From: Tepidibacter hydrothermalis
Lineage (GTDB): Bacteria; Bacillota; Clostridia; Peptostreptococcales; Peptostreptococcaceae
DNA: 64,000 nucleotides
Direction of reading: 5' to 3'
Assembly (NCBI RefSeq): GCF_029542625.1
Contig: NZ_CP120733.1
Span: 2,666,001 to 2,730,000 of the forward strand
Made by a program: the position numbers and the translations under genes. This document shows, in pieces, positions 41,924-53,269 of the stretch. Each line of letters starts with the position of its first letter. Within the stretch, counting starts at the first letter, position 1. The notes beneath the pieces were generated by a model. It did not search any database. It was not told the DNA's origin and was given only the letters and a program-made list of their open reading frames with translations.

Positions 41924-43588
41924 CTATCGTTTATTCCTACCTGACATTAATATAGATATTGTCAAATACATCCCCATTACAGTTGCTATTAAAAATCCAA
42001 CTATCCCTAAAATAGGATATCCTTTTATACTAGGTCCTGTCTTCGTAGTTATAATCATAGATGATCCTACTATTGTTGATGATAATATAAGACTTGCAGC
42101 TAATTTATTTGTCATATTATTTATTTCTTTTTCTAGATTTGTAAATTTAATTTCATCTATAGTAAATTTAATTTGATTTTTTTCTAGATGTTTCAAAACA
42201 AGTTTTATCTGTCTTGGTATAACTTTAAAATCAGTAAGTGCTTGTTCTATATAAGATCTTGATTTAAGTAAAACCTTATCCGCCTTAAATTTGTTTAAAT
42301 AAAACTCCTTTATAAATTCCTTTACTATTGTAGATAAAGCAAAATCAGGATTCAATTTTTTAGCAGTGCCTTCAAGAGTTATTATAGCTCTTGCTAAAAG
42401 TGAAAATTGAGAAGGTAGCTTAACCTTATTTTTTCTACTAAATCGCATGAATTCATTTAATATTTCCGTTATATTTATCATCTTAATAGGCATATCATAA
42501 TAATAATGTATAAAAAAGCTTATCTCTTCTCTAAATTTTCTTACATTTGTATCCTCACCTATAGCATCAAGTTCTATTAAAGAATCTATTATTTTATCTA
42601 CATCTTTATTTATACTTGCAATTAATATATCCGTTATAAAATTCAATGTTATATTATCTATTAACCCAACTATTCCAAAGTCTATAAAAGCTATTTTATC
42701 CTTTCCTATTGCAAATATATTACCTGGATGCGGGTCTGCATGAAAAAATCCATTAAAAAATACCTGCTTCATAAATGACATAGCTCCTACATTAGCAATT
42801 TCCTTAGTGTCCCATCCTATTTTTTTTATATCATTTATATTACTTACACTTATTCCATCGATTTTTTCCATTACAAGAACTTTTTTAGATGATACATTCC
42901 AGTATACTTTAGGAATATATACCTTGCTGTCATTCTTGAATATTTCTCTAAACTTTTCACAGTTCCTAGCTTCAAATGTATAGTCAAGTTCTCTCATTAT
43001 AGTGACAGAAAATTCTTCTATAACTTCACCAAAATCAACTACGGTTTCCTTATAATATTCTTCTATTACCTTTCCCATTAGCTGAAGCATCTCTAAATCA
43101 GATTTTATAATATTTTCTATATTAGGTCTTTGTATTTTAACTATTACATCTTTACCGTCTTTTAGCTTAGCTACATACGCCTGTCCTATAGAGGCTGCAC
43201 CAATAGGCATTTCATTGAAATCATCAAATACGTCTTCAATTTCAAGTCCTATCTCACTTACAAAAGTCTCTCTAGCTTCTCTTATATCAAAACTTTTAAC
43301 ATCACTTTGAAGCTTTGATATTTCTTCTATTATCTCAGGATCTAGTATATCGTTTCTAGTACTCATTATTTGTCCTAATTTCACAAACGTAGGTCCAAGT
43401 TCTTCAAGAGCTCTTCTTACTCGTTCTCCAGTCCTCATGTTTTGTATTTCTTTATTAGGCGTTAGAGGCATTTTATACGCAATGCCATCTATTTTCAATT
43501 TTTCAACTAAAAAACTAAAACCATACTTCAATAATATTTGCATTATATTTCTAGATCTTTTTAAGTTTCTATAGCCTGTTTTAATCAC
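41924..43588 (-). CDS. UbiB/ABC1-family atypical kinase
   Basis: The protein is about 554 residues, of the ABC1/UbiB/COQ8 family. It has a KxGQ-type motif LGPTFVKLGQIMSTR (about residues 66-80), the Ala-rich nucleotide loop IGAASIGQAYVAKLKDG (about 130), the catalytic NPGN-like segment FFHADPHPGNIFAI and IDFGIVG. Two C-terminal membrane helices follow. The family assists quinone biosynthesis or lipid homeostasis; its role in anaerobic Clostridia lacking ubiquinone is unknown. I prefer the GTG at 43588, placed after AGAGGTG; an ATG 15 bases further upstream lacks a good site. Confidence 0.88.
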   Translation of the reverse strand: MIKTGYRNLKRSRNIMQILLKYGFSFLVEKLKIDGIAYKMPLTPNKEIQNMRTGERVRRALEELGPTFVKLGQIMSTRNDILDPEIIEEISKLQSDVKSFDIREARETFVSEIGLEIEDVFDDFNEMPIGAASIGQAYVAKLKDGKDVIVKIQRPNIENIIKSDLEMLQLMGKVIEEYYKETVVDFGEVIEEFSVTIMRELDYTFEARNCEKFREIFKNDSKVYIPKVYWNVSSKKVLVMEKIDGISVSNINDIKKIGWDTKEIANVGAMSFMKQVFFNGFFHADPHPGNIFAIGKDKIAFIDFGIVGLIDNITLNFITDILIASINKDVDKIIDSLIELDAIGEDTNVRKFREEISFFIHYYYDMPIKMINITEILNEFMRFSRKNKVKLPSQFSLLARAIITLEGTAKKLNPDFALSTIVKEFIKEFYLNKFKADKVLLKSRSYIEQALTDFKVIPRQIKLVLKHLEKNQIKFTIDEIKFTNLEKEINNMTNKLAASLILSSTIVGSSMIITTKTGPSIKGYPILGIVGFLIATVMGMYLTISILMSGRNKR

Positions 43589-43737
43589 AAGAGCACCTCT
43601 CATCAACTAATCTTTAAAAATATTTTTCCTTAAATCAAAGTATAGGCTCTAAACTTAAAAATTATTCTTATTAAAATATTTACTAAATAGTGTTATTTCA
43701 ATGAGTATAATTTTTTTGCTTAGCAAGTAAATTTTAA

Positions 43738-43771
43738 AAGCCTCATATTATTTTGAAATAATATGAGGCTT
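43738..43771 (-). terminator. Terminator after secF
   Basis: AAGCCTCATATTATTT and its complement AAATAATATGAGGCTT form a perfect stem just after the secF stop codon, followed by a T-rich tract. Confidence 0.8.
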
Positions 43772-43788
43772 AACATCAATATCTTATG

Positions 43789-44649
43789 CTAAAATTTAGT
43801 CTTTTGCTTAATCAACACCCATGTAGGACTGGCTATAAATATAGATGAATATGTTCCAGCTGCCATTCCAACTATTAAAGGAAGTGTGAAATCTTTAATA
43901 GCATCCACTCCTATTACATAAAGCGATGTTATAGCTACTAATGTAGTAACAGAAGTATTAATAGATCTTGATATAGTACTAGATATACTTTGATTTGCAA
44001 CATTTACATAATCATTTCTCTTAGCATGCTTCATATTTTCTCTTATTCTATCAAATACAACTATTGTATCATTTATAGAGTATCCAACAACAGTAAGTAC
44101 AGCTGCAACAAATGGACTATTAACAGGTACTCTAAATATCGCATATGCACATATCAGTATAATAACATCATGTACAAGTGCTATTATAGACGCTATACCA
44201 TATGAAAATTCAAATCTAAAACTTACATATATAAGCATCCCAACAGCAGCTATAAGAGTTGATATAATCGCATTGTTTCTTATTTCTTTACCTACTGTAG
44301 CTCCAAACTGTTCAGCCTTTTCAGGTTGTTCTTCTTTTAAATTGTATTTTTCTTTGAATTTATTAAATACTTCTTGTCTTTTATCCGAATCAAAGTCTTT
44401 TTTTGTCTTTATCTGAATTGTTTCTTTTTCTGCTCCTACAAAATTTATAGTCATATCTTTGTCGTATTCATTAGTTATATTTCTTATTTCCTGAGTTGAA
44501 ACAGTTTTATGAAGATTTATCTCCATTAATGTTCCACCTGTAAAATCTATTCCAAAGTTAAGTCCAGTTGTAAGTATTATTACAAGTCCTATAGCCATAA
44601 TAGCAAGGGATAATCCAAACCATAACTTCGTTCTTTCTATTATTTTCAT
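43789..44649 (-). CDS. secF: Protein translocase subunit SecF
   Basis: The 286-residue protein has six membrane helices and the SecF signatures FGIDFTGGTLMEI (about residues 31-43) and GYSINDTIVVFDRIRE (about 188-203). With SecD it uses the proton gradient to aid late protein export. It follows secD by 11 bases. The usual recJ neighbour is missing downstream. Confidence 0.96.
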   Translation of the reverse strand: MKIIERTKLWFGLSLAIMAIGLVIILTTGLNFGIDFTGGTLMEINLHKTVSTQEIRNITNEYDKDMTINFVGAEKETIQIKTKKDFDSDKRQEVFNKFKEKYNLKEEQPEKAEQFGATVGKEIRNNAIISTLIAAVGMLIYVSFRFEFSYGIASIIALVHDVIILICAYAIFRVPVNSPFVAAVLTVVGYSINDTIVVFDRIRENMKHAKRNDYVNVANQSISSTISRSINTSVTTLVAITSLYVIGVDAIKDFTLPLIVGMAAGTYSSIFIASPTWVLIKQKTKF

Positions 44650-44660
44650 ATTATTCCCCC

Positions 44661-45905
44661 CTAAGCTCCAAAAAATTTCTTGTTTTTTACTATGTTAGCA
44701 TGGACTAATGATTTCATTAATGTTTTTGTAATAACTATAGCTGTAAAGAAAGATGCTATTATACCTATCATTAAAGTAAGTGCAAATCCTCTTATAGATC
44801 CTGTTCCAAATTGAAACAATACTATACCCGCTATAAATGTTGTTATGTTAGAATCCATTATAGTTCCAATTGCCTTTGCAAATCCAGAATCTATAGATGC
44901 TCTAAGCGATTTTCCATTTTTAAGTTCTTCTTTTATTCTTTCAAATATTATTACATTCGCATCAACTGCCATACCTACAGATAATATAAGCGCCGCTATT
45001 CCTGGAAGAGTAAGAGTTACTTGCATTTGTGCATATATATACATAATTATCAGAATATAAGCTGTAAGAGCTATATCAGCAACTAATCCTGGTACTCTAT
45101 AGTAAAATAACATATAAAGCATTACTAAAAGTATACCCACTGCAGCTCCAGTCACACTCTTATTAAGTGCATTTACTCCAAGACTTGCAGTAACAGTTGA
45201 TGTTTGAACTTCTTTAAATTCTACAGGAAGTGCTCCTGCTCTTATTAAGTTAGACAGTTCTGATGCACTCTCAACTGTAAAGTTACCACTTATTGTAGCT
45301 TGTCCATCAGGAATTTCTTGATTAACCCCTGGAGATGATATAACTTTTTCATCAAGAACTATAAATATAGGCGAGTGTGTAGGTGCAAGTTCTCTAGTTG
45401 CATCTGCAAACTTCTTAGCACCTTCACTATTAAATTCTAATGAAACTATAGGCTCATTAGTTCTTGAATCAAACTTAACCTCTGAAGTTTTAACTTCTTT
45501 ACCAGTTACAACTACAGTTCCATCTTCTTTTAAAAATTTAAGTTGTGCTGTTTTTCCTATAGCATCCATTGCATCTTTGGCATTTTTAACACCCGGAAGT
45601 TCTATTCTTATTCTTTTTTCTCCTTCTTTAACTATAACAGGTTCAGAAACGCCCATACCATCTATACGTTTTCTAAATACCTCTATAGTTTGGTCAAGAA
45701 TTTTGTTAAGTTCTTCTCCCGTTGCATCAGTTTGGGCTTCATAAACTACGAATACCCCACCTTGTAGATCCAATCCTTGTTTTATTGAATTTTTCATAGG
45801 ATCAATATTAAATTTACCTATGTTAACTCCGCTTATTGCCGCATAAGCAAAAAATACAATAATAATAAACAAACCAATAAACTTTGATAAATTTTTAAGT
45901 TTCAT
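44661..45905 (-). CDS. secD: Protein translocase subunit SecD
   Basis: The 414-residue protein has an N-terminal helix, then KQGLDLQGGVFVVYEA, a periplasmic-type P1 domain (about 70-215) and six helices with GMAVDANVIIFERIKEE. It is shorter than the E. coli protein, as in other Firmicutes. It forms a complex with SecF. It follows the gamma carbonic anhydrase gene by 15 bases on the same transcript. Confidence 0.96.
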   Translation of the reverse strand: MKLKNLSKFIGLFIIIVFFAYAAISGVNIGKFNIDPMKNSIKQGLDLQGGVFVVYEAQTDATGEELNKILDQTIEVFRKRIDGMGVSEPVIVKEGEKRIRIELPGVKNAKDAMDAIGKTAQLKFLKEDGTVVVTGKEVKTSEVKFDSRTNEPIVSLEFNSEGAKKFADATRELAPTHSPIFIVLDEKVISSPGVNQEIPDGQATISGNFTVESASELSNLIRAGALPVEFKEVQTSTVTASLGVNALNKSVTGAAVGILLVMLYMLFYYRVPGLVADIALTAYILIIMYIYAQMQVTLTLPGIAALILSVGMAVDANVIIFERIKEELKNGKSLRASIDSGFAKAIGTIMDSNITTFIAGIVLFQFGTGSIRGFALTLMIGIIASFFTAIVITKTLMKSLVHANIVKNKKFFGA

Positions 45906-45920
45906 AAATGTACCCCCAAC

Positions 45921-46421
45921 CTATTTGTGCTTTTTAGCATATTCTACATAGTCTATTGCAGATTTTTCTAACGAATTTCTTTCTTCTTGAGTCAATTCTC
46001 TTATAACCTTAATAGGATTTCCATAAGCAAGTACACCTGATGGAATTTTTTTATTAGGAGGAACTAAACTTCCTGCTCCAATTAATGTATAGTCTCCTAT
46101 TTCAGCTCCATCTAATATTATAGCTCCCATACCCATTAAACTATAATTACCTATTTTACAAGCGTGTATAGTTGCTTTATGTCCAATTGTAACATAGTTT
46201 CCTATTTCAGTTCTATTTTCTTTACTTATATGGACTACAGTACCATCTTGTATATTAGTATTCTCACCTATTATTATCTCATTTTCGTCGCCTCTTAATA
46301 CGCAATTATACCATACATTTGTATTCTTTCCCATTTTTACATTTCCTATAACATCTGCACTTTCAGCTATGAAACAACTATGAGGAATTTCAGGTTTTTC
46401 CCCATCATACTCCTTAATCAT
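45921..46421 (-). CDS. Gamma-class carbonic anhydrase-like hexapeptide-repeat protein
   Basis: The 166-residue protein is a left-handed beta-helix made of hexapeptide repeats (VIGNVKMGKNTNVWYNCVLRG and so on). Three candidate metal histidines are present, in VVHISKE and TIGHKATIHAC. Family members include carbonic anhydrase and proteins of unknown function (YrdA, PaaY). I place the start at 46421 behind GGAGGG; it overlaps the scfB end by 8 bases, indicating coupling. A longer frame upstream exists but lies inside scfB. Confidence 0.85.
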   Translation of the reverse strand: MIKEYDGEKPEIPHSCFIAESADVIGNVKMGKNTNVWYNCVLRGDENEIIIGENTNIQDGTVVHISKENRTEIGNYVTIGHKATIHACKIGNYSLMGMGAIILDGAEIGDYTLIGAGSLVPPNKKIPSGVLAYGNPIKVIRELTQEERNSLEKSAIDYVEYAKKHK

Positions 46422-47796
46422 CTTTGCTTCCCTCCAACATAATTTTAGCTTTAACCATAATAGCACATTCTGTACGCTTTCTTTGCATCTCACATCCTAA
46501 TTCATAAGGCTTTAATATGTCATCGTTAAAGTTATATGCATTAGCATGACATCCTCCTGAACAATAAAACTTATTCCAACAGTTTCTACATTCTTCTTTA
46601 GAATATACATTTGCATTTTGAAATTCAAGTTGTATATCCCTAGGTATACTTAAGTTTTCATCTAATATATTACCAAGTTTAAAGTCTTCGTTTCCAACAA
46701 ACTGATGACAAGGATATAAATCACCTTCTGGTGTTATAGCCATATATTCACATCCTGCTCCGCAACCAGAAAGTCTTTTAATAACACAAGGTCCTTGCTC
46801 TAAATCTATCATATAGTGGAAGAATGTGAAATTGTCGCCTTTTATTTTTCTATTAGCATATTCTACTGCTAATTTTTCATATTCTTCAAATATTTGTGGA
46901 AGATCTTCTTCTTTTAATGCATACGGATTATGGTCACTATCTACTACTGGTTCAACAGAAGTTAAATCAAATCCTAAATCTGCAAAATGAAGCACATCTT
47001 TTGAGAAATCTAAGTTCTTTCTAGTAAATGTTCCCCTAACATAATAATATTTATCCTTAGCTCTACTATCTATTAGTTTTTTAAACTTAGGAACTATCAT
47101 ATCATAACTACCTTTATCATTTATAGTAAGTCTCATTTCATCGTTTACTTCTTTTCTTCCATCAAGACTTAATACTACATTGTGCATATGTTTGTTAATG
47201 TATTCTATTTTTTCATCATCTAATAAAACACCATTAGTAGTAATAGTAAATCTAAATACCTTACCTTTTTTCTCAGCTTCATTATTTCCATACTCAACAA
47301 GTTTTTTTACTACTTCCCAGTTCATCAAAGGCTCTCCACCAAAGAAGTCTACTTCTAAATTTCTTTTATTCCCTGAGTTTTCAAGTAGATAATCTAATGA
47401 TTTTTTACCCACTTCATAGCTCATAAGCTTTCTTTCTCCACCAAAATCTCCTTGAGATGCGAAACAGTATTTACACTTTAGATTACAATCATGAGCCATA
47501 TGTAAACATAATGCTTTAACAACAGGCTTTCTATTTACAAAACTTGGATGATATTCATATTCATCATTAGAATATAAAAGTCCTTCTTTTTCTAAAGTTT
47601 TCATTTCATTGTATGCTTCAACTATCTGCTCTTTTGAATATTTGTTTTTCAGAATATCAGTTATCTCATCTATATTCTTGTCCTTATAATAATCCAAAAC
47701 ATCATATGCTTCATTATCTAAAATGTGAACTGCACCACTATTTACATCTAAAGCTATATTGATATCGTTTAACGAAAATTTATGTATCATACCCAT
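46414..47796 (-). CDS. scfB: SCIFF (ranthipeptide) radical SAM maturase
   Basis: The 460-residue protein has an N-terminal RRE-like peptide-binding region (about residues 1-90) and a radical SAM cluster C104-x3-C108-x2-C111. A SPASM-type auxiliary-cluster region follows, with many cysteines (for example CGAGCEYM and CRNCWNKFYCSGGCHANA, about 350-435). This family installs thioether cross-links in the SCIFF peptide, which is encoded immediately upstream. The precursor and maturase are separated by two strong hairpins, so the enzyme is probably made in smaller amounts. An AGGAGG site precedes the start. Confidence 0.95.
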   Translation of the reverse strand: MGMIHKFSLNDINIALDVNSGAVHILDNEAYDVLDYYKDKNIDEITDILKNKYSKEQIVEAYNEMKTLEKEGLLYSNDEYEYHPSFVNRKPVVKALCLHMAHDCNLKCKYCFASQGDFGGERKLMSYEVGKKSLDYLLENSGNKRNLEVDFFGGEPLMNWEVVKKLVEYGNNEAEKKGKVFRFTITTNGVLLDDEKIEYINKHMHNVVLSLDGRKEVNDEMRLTINDKGSYDMIVPKFKKLIDSRAKDKYYYVRGTFTRKNLDFSKDVLHFADLGFDLTSVEPVVDSDHNPYALKEEDLPQIFEEYEKLAVEYANRKIKGDNFTFFHYMIDLEQGPCVIKRLSGCGAGCEYMAITPEGDLYPCHQFVGNEDFKLGNILDENLSIPRDIQLEFQNANVYSKEECRNCWNKFYCSGGCHANAYNFNDDILKPYELGCEMQRKRTECAIMVKAKIMLEGSKDD

Positions 47797-47842
47797 CTAT
47801 ATGAACCTCCTAAGTAAAATTCCTATCTTTCATAATACCAAA

Positions 47843-47929
47843 CTTTTAGTAATTAATCAACATTTGCTAAAATGTTCATTAATTACTAAAAGGAAAAAGC
47901 AGCATACCTTCAAAAGAAGTTATGCTGCT
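47843..47929 (-). terminator. Attenuator hairpins between scfA and scfB
   Basis: Reading on the minus strand from scfA, the first hairpin is AGCAGCATAACTTC / GAAGGTATGCTGCT (47898-47929), followed by TTTTT, a classical terminator. The second is a 15-bp perfect stem CTTTTAGTAATTAAT with its complement (47843-47892) without a T-run. Read-through of the first would allow scfB expression; the second may protect the mRNA end. Confidence 0.8.
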
Positions 47930-47942
47930 AAAATATGTATAA

Positions 47943-48080
47943 TTATCTTTCACATTCTTGATTAGCTACTGTACAAGAAGTTTTACAAGCTGATTGGCAT
48001 GAAGTTTGACATTCTCCACATCCACCCTTTTCAGCACTTTTCTTTAAAGTTGCTTTTGAAAGTGTTTTTACGTGCTTCAT
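47943..48080 (-). CDS. scfA: SCIFF precursor peptide (six cysteines in forty-five residues)
   Basis: The 45-residue peptide starts MKHVKTLSKATLKKSAEKGG (leader) and contains six cysteines: Cys21, 24, 28, 32, 36 and 43, in a CxxCxxxCxxxCxxxC pattern plus one. This is the SCIFF family, a near-universal clostridial ranthipeptide whose cysteines are cross-linked to neighbouring residues by ScfB. A strong AGGAGG site precedes the ATG. The gene is well below usual length cut-offs and is easily missed. A terminator-like hairpin directly follows. Confidence 0.95.
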   Translation of the reverse strand: MKHVKTLSKATLKKSAEKGGCGECQTSCQSACKTSCTVANQECER

Positions 48081-48138
48081 AAGTATTACCTCCTATTAAA
48101 AATATTCCTTATTGATTATATCACAAATTTCCCATAAA

Positions 48139-48507
48139 TCAATTTTTTTTCATATTTACTCCTATAATTCCACCTATTCCACCAGATAATATATTAAGAA
48201 GCATTTTATATAACATATTCATTTCAAATTTCAAATCTTCTTTAGCTAAAAAATACATAATTATCATGAATAATACATATAATGCCCCAGCTAATATACC
48301 GTATAAAAATCCATTTGATCCGTTCTTATACCCCATATAAAAGCCTGCACACGCAATACTTAAAGTTACTATAATAGATGTCATAAGTGGTATCGTAGAA
48401 GCGGACACAGAAGTATAGGTTAAAACTAGGTTATAAATAAGAACAAATATAATAGTAATTAAATATGAATAACCTAGAGCTTTTAATAAATATGTAGCTT
48501 TTTTCAA
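48139..48507 (-). CDS. TIGR04086-type small membrane protein
   Basis: About 122 residues with four membrane helices: MKKATYLLKALGYSYLITIIF at the start, a GFYMGYKNGSNGFLYGILAGALY block in the middle and a glycine-rich ILSGGIGGIIGVNMKKN end. It is a conserved clostridial membrane protein found next to yajC and scfA; its function is unknown. I use the TTG at 48507, spaced about 8 bases from AAGGAGG; a GTG at 48516 overlaps that site. Confidence 0.75.
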   Translation of the reverse strand: MKKATYLLKALGYSYLITIIFVLIYNLVLTYTSVSASTIPLMTSIIVTLSIACAGFYMGYKNGSNGFLYGILAGALYVLFMIIMYFLAKEDLKFEMNMLYKMLLNILSGGIGGIIGVNMKKN

Positions 48508-48560
48508 AAAGAACACCTCCTTGCTTTTTATAAAATTATATTCGCAAGAAGGTCTTTAAA

Positions 48561-48827
48561 TTACTTATTTTTAACTTTTCCTATAGCCCATTTTTCAACA
48601 TGAAGTTTTGTTCTGTCTCCTCCAACTTCAACTGTAACTATTTCTTCTGTCACACTAAATATTTTTCCAACAAGTCCTCCGATTGTAACAACTTCATCTC
48701 CAACTTTAAGACTTGATCTCATTTCTTTTAATTGTTTATCTTTTTTTTGCTGAGGTCTTATAAGCAAGAAATAAAATATTGCTATAAAACCAATAGGCAT
48801 TATTATGTTTGCTAAATTTGCTGGCAT
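48561..48827 (-). CDS. yajC: Preprotein translocase subunit YajC
   Basis: The 88-residue protein has one N-terminal membrane helix (residues 8-22), the signature FLLIRPQQKKDKQLKEM and a small SH3-like domain with LKVGDEVVTIGGLVGKI. It associates with SecDF in the translocon. The order tgt-yajC with secDF a few genes downstream is typical. Confidence 0.96.
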   Translation of the reverse strand: MPANLANIIMPIGFIAIFYFLLIRPQQKKDKQLKEMRSSLKVGDEVVTIGGLVGKIFSVTEEIVTVEVGGDRTKLHVEKWAIGKVKNK

Positions 48828-48924
48828 CTTAACTCCTCCTTTTTTCTATATATTAAAATTCAATATAAGATATTTGAATTCCTTTTTTTATCCCAAAGCT
48901 AAGAATTCTAAATTAAGTTTAACT

Positions 48925-50088
<1,164 letters not shown>

Positions 50089-50162
50089 TTAAATCTAAAT
50101 TGCATATCCTTGATTTATTTTCCCACCTTACACCCTATATAGATTAACTATATATAAGCAAT

Positions 50163-50612
50163 TTAAGAATTTAACTTTTCATCTTGTTCTGTTATACTTT
50201 TATCTACAATTGAATGCTTTTCACGGTCTTCAAATAAATACTTTTTAATAGCAAACAATCCAGCTATAGTACATATTCCTATGAAAGCTTCTATCATCCC
50301 TTTATCCTTTGGTATCAACAACAGCTTTCTAGCTATAGCATATAACAAAACATCTATTACGCTCTCAGGAGTGTGTAGAGTAAGCATTATAACAAGTTCC
50401 ACCCCTATAACTAGCAAAAGAGCATATCCAAGTATTGCTTCAACTTCATAGTAAGCAACATGATTTAGTGGATTACTTACATAAGAAATCCATATAACCC
50501 TAGATAAATCTATAGCACCTAACAATACTTTTACTAATATTATCAAGGCTAATATAATCTCAAAAACATGGCTAACTTTTAACACTCTTCTCTTTACTGA
50601 CTTTTTATCCAC
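50163..50612 (-). CDS. PsiE-like four-helix membrane protein
   Basis: The 149-residue protein has four membrane segments (about residues 13-34, 54-78, 85-100 and 103-122) and a charged C-terminal tail. The helix pattern and VVEL-type segments resemble the PsiE (phosphate-starvation-inducible) family, whose function is unknown; the match is by eye only. It lies between queA and tgt with small gaps and is probably co-transcribed. Confidence 0.5.
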   Translation of the reverse strand: MDKKSVKRRVLKVSHVFEIILALIILVKVLLGAIDLSRVIWISYVSNPLNHVAYYEVEAILGYALLLVIGVELVIMLTLHTPESVIDVLLYAIARKLLLIPKDKGMIEAFIGICTIAGLFAIKKYLFEDREKHSIVDKSITEQDEKLNS

Positions 50613-50629
50613 TGTATCACCTCAAATCA

Positions 50630-51652
50630 TTATTTCACGAACATTGCATCTCCAAAGCTAAAGAATCTATATTTCTCCTCTACAGCTACTTTGTATGCAT
50701 TTAATATATTTTCTTTTCCTGTTAAAGCACCAACAAGCATTATAAGAGTTGATTCTGGAAGATGAAAATTAGTTATAAGAGCATCTACTATTTTAAATTC
50801 ATATCCTGGGTATATAAATATCTCTGTCCATCCACTTTGTTCTTGCAATAATCCATTTTCATTTGCAACAGATTCAAGTGTTCTACAGCTAGTAGTCCCA
50901 ACCGGTATTACTCTTCCTCCATTTTGCTTGCATTTGTTTATTTTATCAGCTTGTTCTTTATCTATCATATAAAATTCACTGTGCATTTTATGGTCTAGTA
51001 CATTGTCAACTTTTACAGGTCTAAATGTTCCAAGTCCTACGTGTAAAGTTACATATGCAATTTCCACACCTTTATCTTTTATCTTTTGTAGTAATTCCTC
51101 TGTAAAATGAAGTCCTGCCGTAGGTGCTGCTGCTGACCCATCATGTTTTGAATAAACCGTTTGATATCTTTCTCTATCCTCTAATTTTTCTGTTATATAA
51201 GGGGGAAGTGGCATACTTCCAAGTTCATCTAAAATTTCTTCAAATACTCCATCATATTCAAACTTAACTATTCTAGATCCCTCTTCTGCTATATCCATAA
51301 CTGTAGCTATAAGCTTGTCTCCAAATGAAAATTTAGTTCCTATTTTTGCTCTTTTACCAGGTTTTACAAGAACCTGCCATGTATCTAATTCTATTCTCTT
51401 TAAAAGTAAAAATTCAATTTTACCTTTAGTCTCTAATTTTTCTCCTATAAGTCTTGCTGGAAGAACCCTTGTATTATTAAGTACTAGGCAATCCCCTTCA
51501 TTTAAATAATCTATCATATTTTTAAAAACTTTATGCTCTACATCTCCTGTTTCTTTATTTAGTAGCATAAGTCTTGATTCGTCTCTTTTTTGAAGAGGAA
51601 CTTGAGCTATTAACTCTTCTGGTAAATCAAAATTAAAATCGCTAGTTTTCAA
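50630..51652 (-). CDS. queA: S-adenosylmethionine:tRNA ribosyltransferase-isomerase
   Basis: The 340-residue protein shows [53 protein letters not shown] and [14 protein letters not shown]. It makes epoxyqueuosine from preQ1-tRNA, the step after Tgt. It follows spoIID by 14 bases. ATG start supported by an AGGACG-like site. Confidence 0.97.
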   Translation of the reverse strand: MKTSDFNFDLPEELIAQVPLQKRDESRLMLLNKETGDVEHKVFKNMIDYLNEGDCLVLNNTRVLPARLIGEKLETKGKIEFLLLKRIELDTWQVLVKPGKRAKIGTKFSFGDKLIATVMDIAEEGSRIVKFEYDGVFEEILDELGSMPLPPYITEKLEDRERYQTVYSKHDGSAAAPTAGLHFTEELLQKIKDKGVEIAYVTLHVGLGTFRPVKVDNVLDHKMHSEFYMIDKEQADKINKCKQNGGRVIPVGTTSCRTLESVANENGLLQEQSGWTEIFIYPGYEFKIVDALITNFHLPESTLIMLVGALTGKENILNAYKVAVEEKYRFFSFGDAMFVK

Positions 51653-51666
51653 ATTAAACGTCCTTT

Positions 51667-53238
51667 CTACTTTTGTATTTCTATTCCTTTATAATAATGC
51701 TTTAATATATCTTCATATGAAAATCCTTGTTTTGCCATTTCTTTGGCTCCATATTGACTCATTCCAAGCCCATGGCCCCACCCATGTCCATTAATTGCAT
51801 ACTTATCTGAAATAGCACCACCTAAATTTAATTGCGTAGTTTCATTATTGCCTATTAAATAAATATTAGTATTACTACTTATATCTTTAATTCCATCACT
51901 AGTAATGGCATATACATTGCTTAAATCACTTCTTTCATCATTCCCATCAGTCGAATAAATATAAAATATCTCAGATCCACCCGAGCCTTGAGCCTTTACT
52001 ATATCATAATAATTACTTTTAAGACCTAGAATAGTTCTTGTAGAATCTTTAGTATACTCTTTTTCTCCATCTGTTCCTATAAATTTAATTTTTATAACCC
52101 TATCATTTTCAGATAATTCTTCTATTTTCACATCAGTAATCGTACCTATATCTACCTTGTTTTTTGATAATTTATTTTTAATATCCTCTTTAGTCATACT
52201 GACAGTCCAATTATCATTAGGGTATCCTAATGAATAACTATCCTCAACCCCTCTTAAGTAAGGTACCTTATTAGACCATACGTTTTCAGAATCTTCTGTT
52301 TTACCACCACTGTTAGAATGATATAGCGCATCTACAATTTTGCCATTATACACCATTATCTGTCCTCTAGTTCCATCTACTGCCCTATTACTATTTGGAT
52401 GTTCTGAACCATACCCACCATATACCTGAGAAAATGTATCATCAGTCAAATCAAAACCATATTTTTTATATTTCCCCATATTCATTATAGCATAATTCCT
52501 TGCAGCTATAGATTGAGCTTTAAGAGCTTCTATAGGCCATCCACCAGACATTTCTCTTGGTACTACGCCGTATAAGTATTCATCAAGGCCGACTCTATTT
52601 ATAACAGTCATATTATTATTGTTACTTCTCTTAAATAAAACACTGCCTCTATATTTCTTACCCTTAATACCCATTATTCCATCTTTAGAAGATATACATA
52701 CATCTTCATTGGAGTCATACATAAAAATTATATCATCTCCGTCCATAATTTGAACAAAGTTATAATCTGAACTAACAACCTCAAGATTAAAATCCGATAA
52801 ATCATCTGATATTTCATCTTTATAATTTTGTGCATCGTCCTGATCTAAATAACTACCTATATATACTTTAAAGTTTCCATCGTAGAATACAAAAGAATCT
52901 ATATTTTCATCTGATAAATTCTGTTTAATATTTAAAGCATCTTGTATATCATCATAATCTTGTTCTATTTTTATATAATATATAGACTCTTCATTTTTTG
53001 CCGTCAATCTATTCTCATTAATCTCAATAAATTTTTCTATGCTGCCATCTTCTAAAACTCCAATATCAAACCCATCATCAGAGCTTAAATCAACCTTTGG
53101 TAATGCAGAACTACCGTACTCCAGTCCTATTTTTAAATATTCAGGCACATTAACACTTGCAAAAGAATCTATTACAAATAAATTAAATATAAAACACACA
53201 ATAACTATATTAACAAATTTAGACCTATATTTCCACAT
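51667..53238 (-). CDS. spoIID: SpoIID/LytB-domain cell-wall protein with SPOR-like region
   Basis: The 523-residue protein has an N-terminal membrane or signal segment (residues 9-28). A region of about 90 residues follows, with SPOR-like features ([41 protein letters not shown]), then the SpoIID domain with [24 protein letters not shown] and a final [15 protein letters not shown] motif. SpoIID is a lytic transglycosylase that acts on peptidoglycan stripped of stem peptides during engulfment. This paralogue lies in the ruv-queA backbone, so it may be a vegetative or general SpoIID-like enzyme rather than the canonical sporulation copy. Confidence 0.88.
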   Translation of the reverse strand: MWKYRSKFVNIVIVCFIFNLFVIDSFASVNVPEYLKIGLEYGSSALPKVDLSSDDGFDIGVLEDGSIEKFIEINENRLTAKNEESIYYIKIEQDYDDIQDALNIKQNLSDENIDSFVFYDGNFKVYIGSYLDQDDAQNYKDEISDDLSDFNLEVVSSDYNFVQIMDGDDIIFMYDSNEDVCISSKDGIMGIKGKKYRGSVLFKRSNNNNMTVINRVGLDEYLYGVVPREMSGGWPIEALKAQSIAARNYAIMNMGKYKKYGFDLTDDTFSQVYGGYGSEHPNSNRAVDGTRGQIMVYNGKIVDALYHSNSGGKTEDSENVWSNKVPYLRGVEDSYSLGYPNDNWTVSMTKEDIKNKLSKNKVDIGTITDVKIEELSENDRVIKIKFIGTDGEKEYTKDSTRTILGLKSNYYDIVKAQGSGGSEIFYIYSTDGNDERSDLSNVYAITSDGIKDISSNTNIYLIGNNETTQLNLGGAISDKYAINGHGWGHGLGMSQYGAKEMAKQGFSYEDILKHYYKGIEIQK

Positions 53239-53269
53239 TATAGCCCCCCATAATATATAAATTTAATAA

